NCBI GenBank assembly: GCA_963580455.1
Contig: OY756961.1
Span: 6,615,001 to 6,679,000 of the forward strand
Origin: Euonymus europaeus
Lineage: Eukaryota; Streptophyta; Magnoliopsida; Celastrales; Celastraceae
Direction of reading: 5' to 3'
DNA length: 64,000 bases
Program-made: the position numbers and the translations under genes
Shown: piece by piece, positions 1-13,043 of the stretch
Position numbering within the stretch: position 1 is the stretch's first letter
Layout of the letters: each line of letters starts with the position of its first letter
The notes under the pieces: generated by a model
What the model was told of the DNA's origin: nothing
What the model saw: the letters and a program-made list of their open reading frames with translations, nothing else
Databases searched by the model: none

Positions 1-39
1 AAACCAGAACTGTAGCAGCACCTGCGAAATTCACTGACA

Positions 40-3000
40 ATGGTAGCCGAAGCCTCCACCAATACTGCCACGCCACCTACTCCGACTCCCTACCCTATCA
101 AAACTGTCGTCGTTTTAGTCCAAGAAAACCGATCCTTCGATCACATGCTAGGATGGTTTAAATCCCTAAACCCCGAAATCAACGGAGTCACGGGATCCGA
201 ATCCAATCCCGTCTCTACATCCGACCCGGAATCCTCCAGGATCCTATTCGCTGAAGGTGCTGAATACGTTGACCCGGACCCGGGACACTCCATTCAAGAC
301 ATATTCGAACAGGTGTTTGGGCAACCATGGTCCACCGGTGCCAATCTGACTCCGACAATGCAAGGATTCGCGCAAAACGCGGAGAAAGTGGAGAAGGGGC
401 TTGCGGAGAGGGTGATGAAAGGGTTTAGACCCGATTCGGTCCCGGTTTATAAGGAACTGGTGACGAATTTTGCGGTTTGTGATCGGTGGTTCTCGTCGAT
501 ACCGTCGTCGACGCAGCCTAATAGGTTATTTGTGCACTCCGCGACGTCGCATGGGTTGACGAGTAATGATACGAAGTTGCTTGTTAAAGGGTTGCCGCAG
601 AAGACCATATTTGATTCGCTTGATGAGGCCGGGTTTAGCTTTGGGATTTACCACCAGGAGCCTCCATCCACGCTTTTTTACAGGTATGTAAACATTAGCA
701 TTTCCCTTCCTAAAATTTTGACTTTTTCTTGCTGTAAAATTCCTAGTTTTGACTTTATTTGTCTAAAATTAAATAATACAAAATACAAAGAAATTGGAAT
801 TTTGCAATTAATTTTTAATGGTTTTAGGGTTATTTATTTATTTATTATTGAGATAGGCAGTGCTGAACTGCTGATATTAAGTAGATTTTGGTAAATAAAA
901 TTAGCAGGTCCAGCTACAGGTACTTCAGGTCGGGTCTGACCCAATCCGTTAATTTTTGAAGGTTGATGACCCGTCCGTTTACCTGTGTTTTAGAACTATA
1001 TATATGGGTCAACGGGTACAGATAATCAATTTACCTGTTACAAATATAATAGCTATTAAAAATCTAAAAATGCAATTTTTTCTCATATCCTTAAAGTTTT
1101 TTGTTTTTGAAAAAGGGACTGGGTGAGATTTGAGATTACATACGATCCAGCGTGTCTACTGAGCTACTTTAGATTTGTTCATATCCACAAATCAATAATT
1201 ATTAGGAAACGGGAGAAGCTGAAATGATTTTACTATTAAATCTCACTCATTTTGAATCAAGACTATTCAAGTTGATTACAATAAATATACAATATAAGGT
1301 AGGGTTCTCACATGAATGATTGAGATTAAAAATAAAAAAGATTTCATGATGAAATCATTTCAGTCCCTCTCATCCCAATGACAGTAAAAAGTTAATGAAG
1401 TGACTGAGTATATAACTTGACTTTTGAGTAATAGATGTGTGACTCAATATTAATTTTAGTGAAAAAATGATGGAGAAATAAAATGTTAATTTCTTGACTA
1501 ATGAGAAATGAAAAAATTGTGTTTGGTGATATGTTTTATTGATATGACTGTATTGAAATACGTGTTTTGTTGATGTTAATAAATATGGGAGACCATTTTT
1601 TGTAAAAATGTGTTGTGTATGTGCTCACAATGTGTCTATGATAACAATCCATCAACCCACAAATTATAAGTTAGATTATCTAATATCTAATTAAATTCTA
1701 AGGTATATAACAAAAAAACTAATTCATTAATAACAAATGAGTAATTTTTAGATGAATCCCAAATAGCTCATTTGGCGAGCTAGATCGCATATGATTTCGA
1801 ATCTCGAGTTTGAACTCCACCTCATTTTTCCTTATTAAAAAAAGAGAGTAATTTTAGGGATTATTAGCCACAAGTCCCTCAAAACAAAATTGTATTTTAA
1901 TGAGGGCAATTTTTTTTTCTTAAACAATAAGGTCCATAAGGAATTAAATATATTCTAATAAGGACAACTAGTTTAAAATATATTTTTTATTTACTGAACT
2001 ATCTTTAAAAATTATTCCACTGATTTAAAATATATTATTACTCATTCATCTCTCCTTTTTTTCTTTGAAAACATTTTATTCTCTCTTTTTAGATCACTTA
2101 TTTTTTCTCTGTTTTTTAGGCTATTTTCTCTGGGGATCAATTTCTTTTCTATTTTTAGATCATTTTATTCTCTCATTTCCCTTTATTTTCCTTAAGGTCA
2201 TTTTCTTCTGTTTTTTTGGCATCTCTTTCTCTCTCTTTCTCAAGATAACTTTATTCTCTCGTTTTCCTCTTTTTTTATTTTTTTATTTTTTAATGTCGTG
2301 TTGATTTTTCAATAGTTCTTCATATGATATTTTTTTCGCAATCATTTTTATTCTGAGATGATAATGTTGTCCATCAAATTAATATGCTCATATTTGAAAA
2401 GTGTTCAAAACTTTCTAAGATCTTAATAATGAATACATATATATAGGTTTTAGGGTTTAAGATTTTAATGTTTAGTGTTTAAAATTTTAAAGTATAGGGT
2501 TTAAGACGATTTTTTTTTTACATTTGAAAGGAGACTCTAAGACTTAATTGTGTCTAGTAAATTTTTTTAGATTCGAACATTTTATTGGTTGAATCGAGAC
2601 TTTTAGTTTGCACATTGAAATTGTGAATCATATAAACACAATTACGCATTGTATTTATCTGCACTAAGTCTATTTACATTAGTTATATGTTTTTGATTTT
2701 GCTATGATTAATATGGTTTTATTTGGTAAAACATTTGAAAAGCAATATATCAACATTTCCTGCTTGAATACATTGAAGTCAATACTTGCACTTAAATTTT
2801 TGAGTTTCTTTTTTATATTTAAACTTTGAAAGACGATAAATTACGTGCATGTTTTAGGCTTATGGCCTCATTCATATATATTAGGAATCTATTCCCAAAA
2901 AATTAAAAATAAAATAATATATGATATATGTATATACGCACAAACATGATGGCATCATCATCCAAGTGGTTTGAAACAACCAATAAGGAAATGCTGTGAT

Positions 3001-4175
3001 TTTTTCTGTAGAAAATACAACTAAATTTTATGATTTGTTCTTATTTTCCATTGTTATAGGAACCTTAGAAAGTTGAAATACTCCACAAAGTTTCATCAAT
3101 TTGATATAGACTTTAAAGACGACTGCAAGAAGGGAAAGCTCCCAAATTATGTGGTTGTGGAGCAAAGATTTTTTGACATACTATCACTGCCTGCTAATGA
3201 CGACCATCCATCCCATGATGTCTCTGAAGGCCAAAAATTCATCAAGGAAGTCTACGAGGCCCTACGATCGAGTCCTCAATGGAACGAAATGTTGTTCGTA
3301 ATCATATATGATGAACATGGCGGATTCTATGATCATGTTCCAACTCCTGCATCTGGTGTTCCGAGTCCTGATGGTATTGTTGGTCCTGAGCCTTATAAGT
3401 TTAAGTTTGATCGTCTTGGTGTTAGGGTTCCAGCCATTTTGATTTCTCCGTGGATTGAACCTGGAACAGGTACTAATAACCAGCATATTCGTGTTAATTT
3501 GATTGAATTTATTTATGTTTTAATGTATAATTTGTGATGATTTTGTTATGTGCTTATATGTATGTAGTGTTACATGGACCTTCAGGACCACAGCCAACAT
3601 CAGAATTCGAGCATTCTTCGATCCCAGCAACTGTTAAAAAGATCTTCAACTTGAAGGAGTTCTTAACAACACGTGATGCGTGGGCGGGTACTTTTGAGGG
3701 TGTTTTGAATAGAAAGACCCCAAGAGCAGATTGTCCAGGTAAACCAAAAAAATGTTAGCTGATCTTTGATTCCTCATCATTCATAAGATAAGAACAGTGT
3801 TGCTTATATAGTGAATGTATGCATATTGATGAAGTTACTTTGCCTGAACCTGTTAAATTGCGCTCTGCGGGAGCAAAAGAGGATGCAAAACTGAGTGAAT
3901 TCCAACAAGAACTAGTACAACTAGCTGCGGTATTGAAAGGTGATTATAAAAAGAATACCTATCCGGACAAGCTAGTTGAGAACATGACAGTAGTTGATGC
4001 AGCTACATATGTTGAGAATGCATTCAAAGAGTTCTGCGAGAAGTGCGAGAGAGCTAGAGAAAATGGGGAAGATGAAGCTGAGATTCTTGTTTCGGAGCAG
4101 AATCCACCAGAGTCGCCGAGAACATCAAAAACTTTTGTGCAGAAGGTTTTTTCTTGTATTGTTTGTGATAATTGA
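40..4175 (+). CDS. NPC4: Non-specific phospholipase C (NPC3/4/5 type), four exons, complete
   Basis: Plant NPCs hydrolyse phosphatidylcholine and related phospholipids to diacylglycerol; NPC4 acts at the plasma membrane during phosphate starvation and stress (family knowledge). Inferred exons are 40-683, 3060-3469, 3568-3738 and 3835-4175, all with GT-AG introns, giving 521 aa, the usual family size. The last acceptor (3834) is chosen because it restores the frame and the family sequence [10 protein letters not shown]. Visible phosphoesterase motifs are ENRSFDH (residues 29-35), [16 protein letters not shown] (about 147-162), HPSHDV (264-269) and [11 protein letters not shown] (298-308). There is no N-terminal signal peptide, as in the cytosolic/peripheral NPC3/4/5 branch and unlike NPC1/2/6. 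The C-terminus FSCIVCDN carries two cysteines; a cysteine at the equivalent end of Arabidopsis NPC4 is S-acylated. Intron 1 is long (2376 bp). The exact paralogue (3, 4 or 5) cannot be settled. Confidence 0.93.
1100..1170 (-). repeat. Possible tRNA-derived SINE fragment in phospholipase intron 1
   Basis: Read on the minus strand, 1154-1168 gives an A-box-like TAGCTCAGTAGAC. About 20-30 bases on, 1121-1136 has a B-box-like AATCTCAAATCTCACC. The spacing suits a tRNA-related SINE head, but no clean tail or target duplication is visible. Confidence 0.3.
1752..1843 (+). repeat. tRNA-derived SINE-like sequence in phospholipase intron 1
   Basis: An A-box-like TAGCTCATTTGGCGAGC starts at 1764 and a B-box-like GAGTTTGAACTCC lies at 1806-1818. 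A short pyrimidine-rich stretch and an A run at about 1836-1843 follow. Head, spacing and tail match short plant SINEs with a tRNA-related promoter. No target duplication could be fixed by eye. Confidence 0.45.
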
Positions 4176-4589
4176 CTGATCATTTTCTCATTTTCATTTG
4201 TTTGTCTCTGTACATTGTGTATGTATTGCCTCTCTAGTCTCTTGGATTTAACGAAAACTTTCAGTTTTCCATTATCTTCCTCATAAACTATAACCTTTTG
4301 GTCTTGGAAGAATATTGTAATTTTGCTTATAAGTACTGTTTTTCTTCTGTTTCCAGTATCCCCTCTTACACTCAATTTATCTTCTTTGACATATTTCTTT
4401 ATGAATTATACAGAAGAATAGAAGATAGGGCATTAAAATTGGCGCTTACAACTTCCTTTTTGCAATGTATGGGGATTAACATTAGATAGTCATATGAATG
4501 AACTAATTCTCTCTTTCCATTAAAAAAAATTGGGATTAACAATACAATTTTCTGGAATGATCGAAACACTTATACTAGCCATTGACCTT
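4176..4589. other. 3' UTR of the phospholipase gene and short spacer
   Basis: AT-rich, pyrimidine-rich sequence directly downstream of the phospholipase stop. No separate gene, and no clear canonical polyadenylation hexamer. Retrotransposon-derived sequence begins at about 4590. Confidence 0.5.
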
Positions 4590-4964
4590 GGAATGGAGCA
4601 ATACTGACACAAAAAGGGATGACCAATTGCTTTTCTCAGCAAGGCTTTAGGCTTGAAAAAGAAAAAGTGGTTGATCTAAGAAGATGTTGGCCGCTATTGA
4701 AGCGGTGAGACTATGGAGACCATATTTGCTTGGTAAAATACTCAAAATTGTGACCGATCAACAACCATTGAAACACCTTTTAGAACAATGTATCATTACT
4801 TTGGAGTAACATAAGTTCATCTCCAAACTGCTTCAAATTGCTTGGATTCGAGTTTGAGATTCAGTATAAAACAACAAAGTTGCCGATGCGCTATCACAAA
4901 GGGAAGATAAGTCCATGATTTTGTGTCCTTATCTGACCCAATTGGGTCATTTGGGATGACATTA

Positions 4965-6903
4965 GGGCATCTCCAACAATGGGTATGCAAAAATCAATTT
5001 GCATACTTGAATAGTTGTTTGCATACCCCCTTTAATTTTTGGACTCCAATAATGGGCATGTAAATTGAGTTTCTATTATTTTTTCTACATTTTTTTCTAT
5101 AAATAACTTAGTCTCCAATTCATTTCATCAACCAATCCCCACAGAAAACACTGAACTAAAGAAGAAGGCACAAAGTTTATTGTTGATGTTCACCATGTGT
5201 GCATCTGGTAGTCTTAACTTCATGCAAGTATCCATTTAGGCACCCAAATTGAGAATATGGAAAACTAAGCAATGATAGTTAACATTAAGTTAAAGAATCA
5301 TGTGTGCATCTGGTAGTCTTAACTTCATAAAAGTATTCATTTAGGCACCCAAATTGAGAATATGGAAAACTAAGCAATGATAGCTAACATTAAATTGAAG
5401 AATCACACCAAAGGAGAAAAATTCAGGGTAACTAAAAGCAGGTGAAATAAACAATTTCTAGAACATTATTTGAGTTTCCAATTTTCTATACATGCATTTG
5501 GGAAGAACTTGTAAACATTGTAAAATTGATAGAAAAGAGATATAACCAACAATCAAGCAAACTATAAAAGCAATTGTAAACAAAGAAGTTAATACCACCA
5601 CCAGCAAATCTAGATAGTCAAACAAATTCTAAAAGATATGCTCATTCAATAAATTGAAGTCCAAAAATTACATATGTCTAGCACTATCATAGGAGTCAGT
5701 TTTCTCTCAATGTAAGAACTATGATTAGAGTGGCTTGCTTACCGCCCTTTTATGACCAAAGTTTCACTTGGTGGAATCACTGGAATGTCCTGCATGTACA
5801 AATGAAATTGGATATAATCAGATTTTGTGACTTGCAATCCAAAATCAAGACAGCGGTGCTGCAAATTCTTGATTTGAATCACATATTGCTCTTATTCCAA
5901 GATACATCATATAATAAGAGAAACATCACAAAGAAAATCCCCAAGTTCTCACGCACAAGAACTAACAAACCAATGAACAAATCCAGTCTAATTTGTGTAA
6001 AACTCCAGCAGTATTTCAACCCAATGAACATATTAAAGCTTGATTAACAAAGTTCACACGCACAAGAAATAACAAAACCAATATAGTTTGTGTATGACTC
6101 CAACAATATTTCAAACCAATGAACAAATCAGACCTTGATTAACAAAGAAATCTATGAACAAAACCAATCTCATTTGTGCTTTTTGCTTAGATTTGATTAA
6201 CAAAGCTCTCTATCTCAAAATTCCAAAGCAGCGAACAAATCATAACACCTTCCCTACTTTCTTTCTTTTTAGCTAAATTGATATAAAGAACAACCATATT
6301 TAGCCCACCCTTCTAGTGGTTCTATCCGCACTTCACTGAGCCATGCATTCCCTTCATGATTTCTTTTGGCAAAACCTAATCAAAAGACCTAAATAAACTC
6401 AGAATAGACTCACGTAATGGTTAGAGGAGGGGGCGACAACCCAAAATTTCTTGGGATTGAACTACCCACCTCCCGTGTTCAAAATCAATCACAAAGTCGA
6501 GGAAGAAAGAGAGGTTCATACCTTTTCAAATGAAGAAGGATCAATTGAGAAAGAGAGAGATGTCTACGGCCAATCAGTGAGGATCGATTGAAGAAGCTAA
6601 GTGATGAAGAAAAATTTCTTTGGTTTTCACTCAATTTGTAGACAGATCTCAAGGTTTAAAGGCGTAGTCGCGTGCTTTGATGGAGATCGATCCCTGTTCA
6701 TAGCCGTTGAGCAACGGTAAACTCACTCCCATGACTAGATGCAACTTGTGTTTGGAAGTCGTATATATGGGAACTCAAACTGGGGTCGAAAATTTGCGAA
6801 TTGAGTTACGACCTCTGTTGGCAATGATAAAACTCAAAAATGGAATTGCATATCGACGGTTAGACTTATGCGAACTCATCTCTGACCCTTGTTGGAGATG
6901 CCC
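4965..6903. mobile_element. PIF/Harbinger-type non-autonomous element, 1939 bp
   Basis: The ends are terminal inverted repeats: GGGCATCTCCAACAATGGG at 4965 and, on the other strand from 6903 inwards, GGGCATCTCCAACAAGGGT. They are flanked by a 3-bp target duplication TTA (4962-4964 and 6904-6906). TIR type and a TWA-like 3-bp duplication are hallmarks of PIF/Harbinger. The interior is AT-rich and has no convincing transposase, so it must be mobilised in trans. It interrupts the surrounding chromovirus and is therefore younger than it. Confidence 0.75.
5196..5405. repeat. 105-bp tandem duplication inside the PIF/Harbinger element
   Basis: Unit 5196-5300 (starting TGTGTGCATCTGGTAGTC) is followed directly by a near-identical unit at 5301-5405 with only a few substitutions. 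It lies in the left third of the element. Confidence 0.85.
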
Positions 6904-6906
6904 TTA

Positions 6907-8306
6907 GAGATGCGACAAATAATTGCACGTATTGTACTGTGATCTTGCATAATTGATGGTGTAGTTCGAGAAGTGGATTGATTATAAGAAAAATGATGTG
7001 CTGTTCATTTATCAAAAATTGATTGTGAGAGAAAGAAGATTCTCTAGAAATTCCTTCATCACTTCTATGACTTGGTGATTGGGAGGACATTCAGGTGTGT
7101 ATCGTACTTGAGCCTGAGTTGTAACGCTATTTTTTTACCAAGGGATGGAGAAAGAGTTCTGATAGTACGTGGTTGCATGCGATCTTTGCCAACGGATCTA
7201 GAGTGATTCTCGAAAGACTTGTAGACTTTCCCAATCCTTATCGATCCCAAAAAGGGTATGAGAGATATATCTATGGAATTCACTAAAGGAAATCTCTGTT
7301 CTAACAGATATAATGTAGTGGTCATCATGGTAGATCAGCTAACCAAATATGTGCACTTTATTCCAATCGTCCACCCATACATTCCAAAATCAGTGGCCCA
7401 CTTTTTTGTTTCCAATATTGTCAAACTACATGGGATACCGAGGACCATCACCGATAAGGACAAAAAATTTATCAGCAATTTTTAGGGAGAACTCTTCAAA
7501 CTACAAGGATCCAAACTAGCCTTGAGTTCTGCACTTTCGCTTACCTCCCTCAAACAGATGGACAAACAAAGGTAACGAATCGAATTTCGGAACAATGTTT
7601 GCAAGCATTTGCTCATAAGAATCCCAGAGGAGAGAAGAGTTCTTACATGGGCAAAATATTGGTCTAATACATCTATCATGCGTTTACAAAAAACACTCAT
7701 TTTGAGTATTTGTATGGTCGTGCCCCTCCCACCCTCCCACTTTAGTCAGTTATCCGGTTGGAACATCTCCAAATGGTGAAGTTGATCATGAGTTACAAAA
7801 AAGAGATGAACAGATTAGTGAACTTAAAGGGAACTTGGATCTTTCCAATAATTGCATGAAGATGTTTTCAGATCAAAAGTGACGTGAAGAGCACTCGTAT
7901 CTCTAGAACTGGATCTACTTGAAAATATAGCCTCATTGATAAACATATCTCTCACAAAAGGCTTTGTATAAATTAAGTAGTCATTTTTATGAGTCATATA
8001 AGATCATATAGAAGATAGGAAAGGTTGTCTGTAAGCTTGAACTACCCGCAGACACAGATCCATTATGTATTTTACGTCTTTCAACTAAGGCGAAGAATAG
8101 GGAACAAAGTGGTAAGTAGCTCTAACATACCTTCAATTAATCAGATTGGTAGACTGATCCTGCAACCATATAAGATTTTGGAGTATCATAACATCAAGCG
8201 TGGCTATCGACTCAAGAGTGAAGTGTTGGTACAATGGGAGTCATTAGAAGATGAAGAAGCTATATGGGAAGACATTGCCATGGTTAAAATGCAATTTTCT
8301 AACTTC
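6907..8306 (+). pseudogene. Ty3/gypsy integrase and chromodomain remnant
   Basis: About 7020-7110 resembles the H-H-C-C region preceding integrase (FHD..GGHSG-like, out of frame). 7258-7484 reads as an integrase core (DQLTKYVHFIPIVHPY, then KLHGIPRTITDKDKKFISNF) ending in a premature stop. 7490-7720 continues in other frames with the QTDGQT-like and FEYLYGRAPPT motifs. 8160-8300 is a chromodomain (VLVQWESLEDEEAIWED), which places the element among the plant chromoviruses, probably the Tekay/Del branch. The chromodomain is cut at TSD position 8302-8306 by the copia insertion. Non-functional. Confidence 0.75.
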
Positions 8307-8744
8307 TGTTGTAAATTGACAGTCCGGATCGAGCAGGATCGCAGCTTCAAATAAACCTGAAATAGTAAAAGGTGAATTTAGACACATATTTTACGTGAAA
8401 ACCCCCTAATGAACAGGGTAAAAACCACGAATCAGTATAGAAGAATTCACTATGAAACAGAGGATTATAGCCTTCTCTCTAATTTAACAAGAAGAGAACA
8501 ATGATACTCTCTTGAAACTAGGAGAAAAAGTAAAAACCTCTCAACACAAAACGTCTCTTTTTCTCCCTCACTCTCACTCTCACCCTCTCTTTCTTTCTTT
8601 GTTGTGTGTATTTTGTAGAGGAGGTCATGCCTTTATATAGGCTTAGAGAGGAAGAGATACTTGGTGGCAAAATTGCCACCTAAATCAAGTAGGCTAACAG
8701 TCACCTAATGCAATTAAGTATCAGGTGCTATCGTCGGTGCAACA
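8307..8744 (-). repeat. 3' LTR of the nested Ty1/copia element
   Basis: 438-bp direct repeat of 13044-13487 with scattered substitutions and small indels. It includes the pyrimidine-rich block CTCACTCTCACCCTCTC and a shared stretch ending CGGTGCAACA. Confidence 0.85.
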
Positions 8745-8969
8745 TTTCTCTCACTTGGAGACTTGATTAAGATTCTATCATGTCTCCACACCATTCTTTC
8801 TATACTTGTCATCCCATGTTTGTTTATATCTCCGCTAGATCACATGAGGATCTACACTAAAGAAACTTGTCAGTGGGGATCGACTTGGTCATCACATCTG
8901 CTAGGTTTTCATCTATGTGAATCTTTTGCATATCCATACTTCCATCTTCCACTACTTCAAGAACAAAGT

Positions 8970-11900
8970 GATACTGAATACCTATGTGTTTTGTTCTTGA
9001 ATGATAGGCCGGATTCCTTGCAATATACAAGGCACTCTGACTGTCACAAAAAGAGTCACAAAAAAAGTAATCTTGTCATGTTTGTGCCCGAGCTCCTCCA
9101 ATAACCTTTGTATCCAAATAGCTTCCTTGCAAGCTTGTGTAGCCTCCTTGTATTCTGCTTCTATTGTAGACAGAGTCACAACAATTTGTAGTTTTGAAAC
9201 CCAGCTTACAGCTCCTCTTGCAAGTGTAAACACATAGCATGTAGTAGATTTCCTTTTATCAAGGTCCCTTGCAAAATCTGAATCCACATAGCCCCTGACA
9301 GTAAATTCTGATCCTCCATAACATAATGCAGCATCTGAGGTTCCTCTGATGTATCTCAGAATCCTCTTTACAATATTCCAGTGCTATTTACCAGGATTCA
9401 CCATATATCAACTAACCACTCCCACTACTTGTGCAATGTCTGATCTTGCACATATCATAGCGAACATTAAACTTCCCACAGCTGATGCATATGGTACTCG
9501 AGACATCTTCATCCTCTTTGTTTCATTGCTAGTACACATACTTGAGGATATCTTGAAATTAGCAGGAAGTGGGGTAGAAACTGGCTTGCAACATTGCATG
9601 TTGAAAAACTGCAAGATCGTTTGCAAATAATTATTTTGTGAAAGCCAAATCTTTCTGCTATTTCTGTCTCGATGAATTTACATCCCAAGAATCTTGTTTT
9701 ATGGTCCCAGATCCTTCATATCAAACTCCTTAGTCAACTATGCCTTCAATTCTTGGATATGATCTTTGTTAGGGCTGCTACCAACATGTCATCTACGTAC
9801 AACAATAAGATAATGAAGTCATAATCTCCCTCAAACCTTTTTTAGTATGTACAATAGTCTGAACTGAGTTTATTGTACCCAAGGCTTATAATGAAGGAAT
9901 CAAATCTCTTATACCAACATCTCGGCGCTTGTTTGACACTAAATAGAGATTTGTTCAACCTGCAAACCAAGTTCTCTTTGCCTTCTTCAGAAAAACCTTC
10001 TGGTTGAAGCATATAAATATCTTTTTCAAGTTCTCCATGAAGAAATGCAGTTTTAACATCTAACTGCTCCAAATGTAAGTCAAATGTAACACACATAGTC
10101 AGGACTACTCTGATTGTTGTAAGTCGAACCACCGGAGAAAATATCTCGTTGAAGTCAATGCCTTCTTTCTAAGTATATCCTTTTACCACCAATCAAGCAC
10201 GATATCATTCCACCTGATCATTGCTATCTCGCTTGATCTTGTAAACCCATTTGTTACCAATGACATTTCTTCCACGTGGCAATGGTACAAGATTCCAAGT
10301 CTTGTTATTATGGAGAGCTTCAAGCTCCTCCTGCATTGCTTTCATCCACATATATGCATTTAAACTGTTTCTAGCTTCATGGAAAGTTGATGGCTCTCCA
10401 TCATCCGTTAAAAGATAGTATGCAACATTGCACTCCGTAACATATTTTGAGTGCCAAGTTGGCATTTTTTTCTCTCAAGTTGACCGCCGATTTTCTAGAG
10501 CCTTGGACTCAACATGTTCTTGTACCTCGTGCTTTGGTGCTTCTTTAGAAACAACTTCTTCCTCAGACTTATTTTTTGTCTAAACTATTATAGTCTATGT
10601 ATTTTCTTTCTCCGTGCTATCATCACTTTTCTCTTGCAGTTTATCTTCTGCAAAGATAACATCCCTACTAATGATAACCTTATGGGCAGTGGGATCCTAT
10701 AGGCGATACCCCTTAACTCCATCAGTATATCCCAAGAATATACATTTCCTGGATTTTGGATCCAACTTTGTTCTGTCTAAGGCTTTGAAAATCGCATACA
10801 TAACACTTCCAAATGTATGGAGTTTTGAATAATCAGCTGGTTTATCCGTTCATATCTCCATCGGTGTCTTCAATTCAATTGCAATCGAGATGACCGATTT
10901 ATTAGATAATGGCAGTTTTGATTGCCTCTGCCCAGAAACACTTTTGTAGGCTTGTAACTCTCAACATTGCCTTCGTTCTTTCCAACAAGGTTCTATTCAT
11001 CCGCTTTGTCACTCCATTTTTTTTAGGAGTGTATGTTGTAGTGAACTGTCTTTTGATACCTTCTTTATTACATAAAACATCAAACTCATCGTCAGTGTAT
11101 TCTCCTCAATTATCAGACCTCAAACACTTGATCCTTTTACCATATTCAAGTTCCACCTAGGCCTTGAATAGTTTGAGGAATGGAAACATATTCATCTTCC
11201 TCTTGATGGGATACACTCAACATCTTCTGGAATAATCATCAATAAAGGAAACAAAGTATTTTGCTCCTCCCAGAGATATCACTGGTGCTTCCCACACATA
11301 AGAGTGAATCAGTTCTAGAATATCCTTGCTTCTGAAACTGGATAGGCTGAATTTCAATCTATTTTGCTTACTTGTAACACAGTGATCACAAAAGGGTAAT
11401 GACACCTTTGTGAGACCAGAGAGTAAATTCTTCTCGGAAAGAATTCTCAATCCTCGTTCAGACATATGTCCGAGTTTGAGATGCCACTTCATTGCAAATT
11501 CATCTTTTGAACTACTTGATACAACAGATGTTTCTACTTCAAGTATAGTATCTCACTTTAGCTTATATAAATTTGAATTCAGTTTTTCCGCCTTCATAAC
11601 AACAAGTGCGCCCCGGATAATTTTCATTATCCCATTTTGGGGTTGGATCTTGTAACCAATACTATCTATTTGTCCCAAGGACAATAGATTCTTTCTCAGG
11701 CCCTCCATATGTCGAACCTCCTTGACGGTGTAAACAAACCCATCATACATTTTCAGTTTGATGGACCCAATATCGACAATCTCCAAGATATGATCATTTT
11801 CCATGAACACTGATCCTCCTAAGACTAGTTTATATTGATGAAACTATTCTCTTCATGAGGTATTGTGCCATGTAGCACTGGAATCAATAATGCAGGTATC

Positions 11901-12744
11901 ACTAAAGTTTCTTTCACCTTCCGAGATCGGCATTGCTTCAATATACAAAATTTCACCATCATCCGGAGTACTTGCCACATTTCCTTGAGAATTCTTCTCT
12001 TCATTCTTCATCTTCCAGCAATCCTTCTTCAGATGTCATTTCTTGCCACAAAAGTAGCATTTAAAATTCTTCTTACTCCTTGATTTGGACCTGCCATGAT
12101 CTTGGCTCCCACTTGAGCTACTTTCCATTGATCTCCCTATTTCCATCGTTATATCCTCAGCTTGATGTGAACCGACCAACCTTTCCTCCTTATTTTTGCG
12201 CCTATTTTCTTCTTCTAGAGTAGCAACGACAATATCATCAAAGACTAGGTAATCCGTGAGAACATTGTTAGTGAGGTTGATGATGAGTTGATCGTATGAA
12301 TCTGGTAGATTTTGGAGTAGAAGTTCTGCCCGTTCAATAGTTCTACTTTATATCCCAACGATGTGAATTGAGAAAATATAGTATTCAACGAGTTGATATG
12401 CTCTGTCACCAAACTATATTCAATCATACGAAGAGTGTAGAGTTTTCTCTTTAGAAAAATCTTGTTGTGGAGAGACTTCGCCTTATAGAGTTTGGTGAGA
12501 TGATCCCAGATCTCCTTTACAGTTTTCTTTTCTTCTACGCTTGATAGTACACCGTCGGATAATGCCAGATGCAAATTGGCAATCGCAGTACCATCCATTT
12601 CATTCCATTTTTCATCTATGACTCCAGTTGGCTATTATCAATAGCAGCCAAACATTTATATTTTCTCAAGATAACCTTCATTTTCAAATTTCACAATGAG
12701 AAATTACTCCCATTGAACTTCTCAATTTCATGTTTTGCTACCAT
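8970..12744 (-). pseudogene. Ty1/copia gag-pol remnant
   Basis: Domains follow copia order on the minus strand. Gag starts at ATG 12744, with a stop in place of a conserved tryptophan and a second stop near 12615; the better-preserved gag part is 12245-12598 (KEIWDHLTKLY). A CCHC knuckle lies around 12020-12070. The protease has IIDSSATWH near 11875-11895, so the catalytic DSG has become DSS. Gag-pre-integrase and integrase start (KWHLKLGHMSERGL, FIDDYSRR) lie at 11217-11492. RT lies at 9770-10465, with LDVKTAFLHGELE and YVDD (about 9790-9830). RNase H lies at 8982-9626. Multiple frameshifts and stops mean no product is possible. Confidence 0.85.
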
Positions 12745-13043
12745 TACTTCTTCTCACAACCAAGTATTTTGTGAACAGTATCGTGAATAGTACCTCCAAA
12801 TTGGTTCCCAGGAAAGGGATGAGGTCTTCTGTTTAAAACGGCACGTAATTAAAAAATCGCTATTTTCTAGACATAATTTATTTTAGATTTTACTTCCACA
12901 CAACCATACCACGAATACCTGATCAACAATCTCGAGAAAACTTTTATGATATGGAAGATCAGACAATGCTACAACCATAGAGCAAACTCATATTTTCAAG
13001 AGAATAAGCAAATTCTGAACCAACCAATCACTCTGATACCACT

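Noticed and set aside
2065..2304. 79-aa Phe/Leu-rich ORF in phospholipase intron 1
   Set aside because: Translation of a T-rich tract; low complexity, inside an intron.
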